Source of the DNA: Halieaceae bacterium
Lineage (GTDB): Bacteria; Pseudomonadota; Gammaproteobacteria; Pseudomonadales; Halieaceae
Reading direction: 5' to 3'
DNA length: 45,913 nucleotides
NCBI GenBank assembly: GCA_026710905.1
Contig: JAPOQD010000022.1
Coordinates: forward strand, 1-45,913
Shown here one piece after another: positions 45,552-45,913 of the stretch (positions within the stretch are counted from its first letter, which is position 1; the number at the start of each line of letters is the position of its first letter). Position numbers and translations under genes: made by a program. The notes under the pieces were generated by a model that had not been told where the DNA came from, did not search any database, and was given only the letters and a program-made list of their open reading frames with translations.

Positions 45552-45913
45552 TCAGTCGTCACCGCTGGGGCGTTTTACCATCACTGAATCCACCAGGCCA
45601 TATTTGACGCTTTCTTCGGCGTCCATGAAATTGTCTCGCTCGGTATCCCTCCTGATGGTTTCGAGGTCCTGCCCGGTATGTTTGGCCATCAGTCCATTCA
45701 GGCGTTCCCGGATAATCAGAATTTCGCGGGCCTGGATGTCAATGTCGGTGGCTTGACCCTGGGCGCCGCCGCTGGGCTGGTGAATCATGGTTCTGGAATT
45801 GGGCAGGCAGTATCGTTTGCCTTCAGCTCCACCCGCCAACAGTAACGCGCCCATGCTGGCGGCCTGTCCCACACAGGTTGTGCAGATATCGGGCTTGATA
45901 AGTTGCATGGTGT
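45552..45913 (-). CDS. clpP: ATP-dependent Clp protease proteolytic subunit ClpP (5' part beyond window)
   Basis: The last 120 or so residues of ClpP; the frame continues past base 45913, so the true start lies outside. The nucleophile Ser is in [11 protein letters not shown] and the catalytic His in MIHQPSGG; the Asp lies in [18 protein letters not shown]. These are the triad of the serine peptidase family S14. The residues before the active-site Ser read [16 protein letters not shown], with two Cys, slightly unlike the common form. The enzyme forms tetradecamers that degrade proteins delivered by ClpX. Confidence 0.97.
   Translation of the reverse strand, partial: TMQLIKPDICTTCVGQAASMGALLLAGGAEGKRYCLPNSRTMIHQPSGGAQGQATDIDIQAREILIIRERLNGLMAKHTGQDLETIRRDTERDNFMDAEESVKYGLVDSVMVKRPSGDD

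Overview
The window looks like chromosomal DNA of a gammaproteobacterium, probably a marine, lipid-storing heterotroph of the Halieaceae/Cellvibrionales type. This is inferred from the conserved clpP-clpX-lon-hupB-ppiD block, the etfBA/ETF-QO pair, a wax ester synthase/DGAT, a TonB-dependent receptor beside an S46 peptidase, and an accessory set of short-chain dehydrogenases, an epoxide hydrolase and amidohydrolases. I saw no rRNA, tRNA, CRISPR array, phage gene or transposase. The amidohydrolase at the left edge and clpP at the right edge run off the window.

Region 1 (1-4910): a secreted YtcJ-like amidohydrolase (partial), a small gene that looks like the two ends of a DUF3604 protein joined together, a periplasmic TPR protein with a TonB-C-like end, and an exported alkylsulfatase-like metallo-beta-lactamase-fold hydrolase. 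Region 2 (5262-14530): lipid and small-molecule metabolism. It holds a wax ester synthase/DGAT, a TatD hydrolase, two SDRs, a SnoaL-like protein, an epoxide hydrolase overlapping a PaaI-type thioesterase, and an unusual secreted protein joining DUF4214 repeats, a cytochrome-c-like segment and a peptidylglycine-monooxygenase-like dicopper module. Region 3 (14557-18976): a two-gene RND efflux system.

Region 4 (19048-29884): peptide and D-amino-acid salvage. It holds an N-acyl-D-amino-acid deacylase-like amidohydrolase, alanine dehydrogenase, a Tat-exported LD-carboxypeptidase, a divergent secreted VanX-type D-Ala-D-Ala dipeptidase, a secreted S46 dipeptidyl peptidase and a TonB-dependent receptor. 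Exported enzymes would release dipeptides, D-Ala and L-Ala from wall or dietary peptides; the receptor would import oligopeptides and Ald would oxidise alanine to pyruvate. The non-coding parts hold a 166-bp element with 10-bp terminal inverted repeats and a perfect 14-bp-arm hairpin.

Region 5 (30215-33695): siroheme sulfite/nitrite reductase, its usual DUF934 partner (without the expected cysH next) and a CPA2 cation/proton antiporter. Region 6 (33740-37812): etfBA, divergent ETF-ubiquinone oxidoreductase and a DUF1285 gene that overlaps it tail to tail. Region 7 (37820-45913, all minus strand): serA, ppiD, hupB, lon, clpX and clpP. Lon carries a recognisable sigma-32-type promoter, and hupB a sigma-70 promoter and a clear intrinsic terminator.

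Many gene starts here are not the first possible codon. I used Shine-Dalgarno sites, signal peptides and family N-termini to choose them; several are GTG or TTG.
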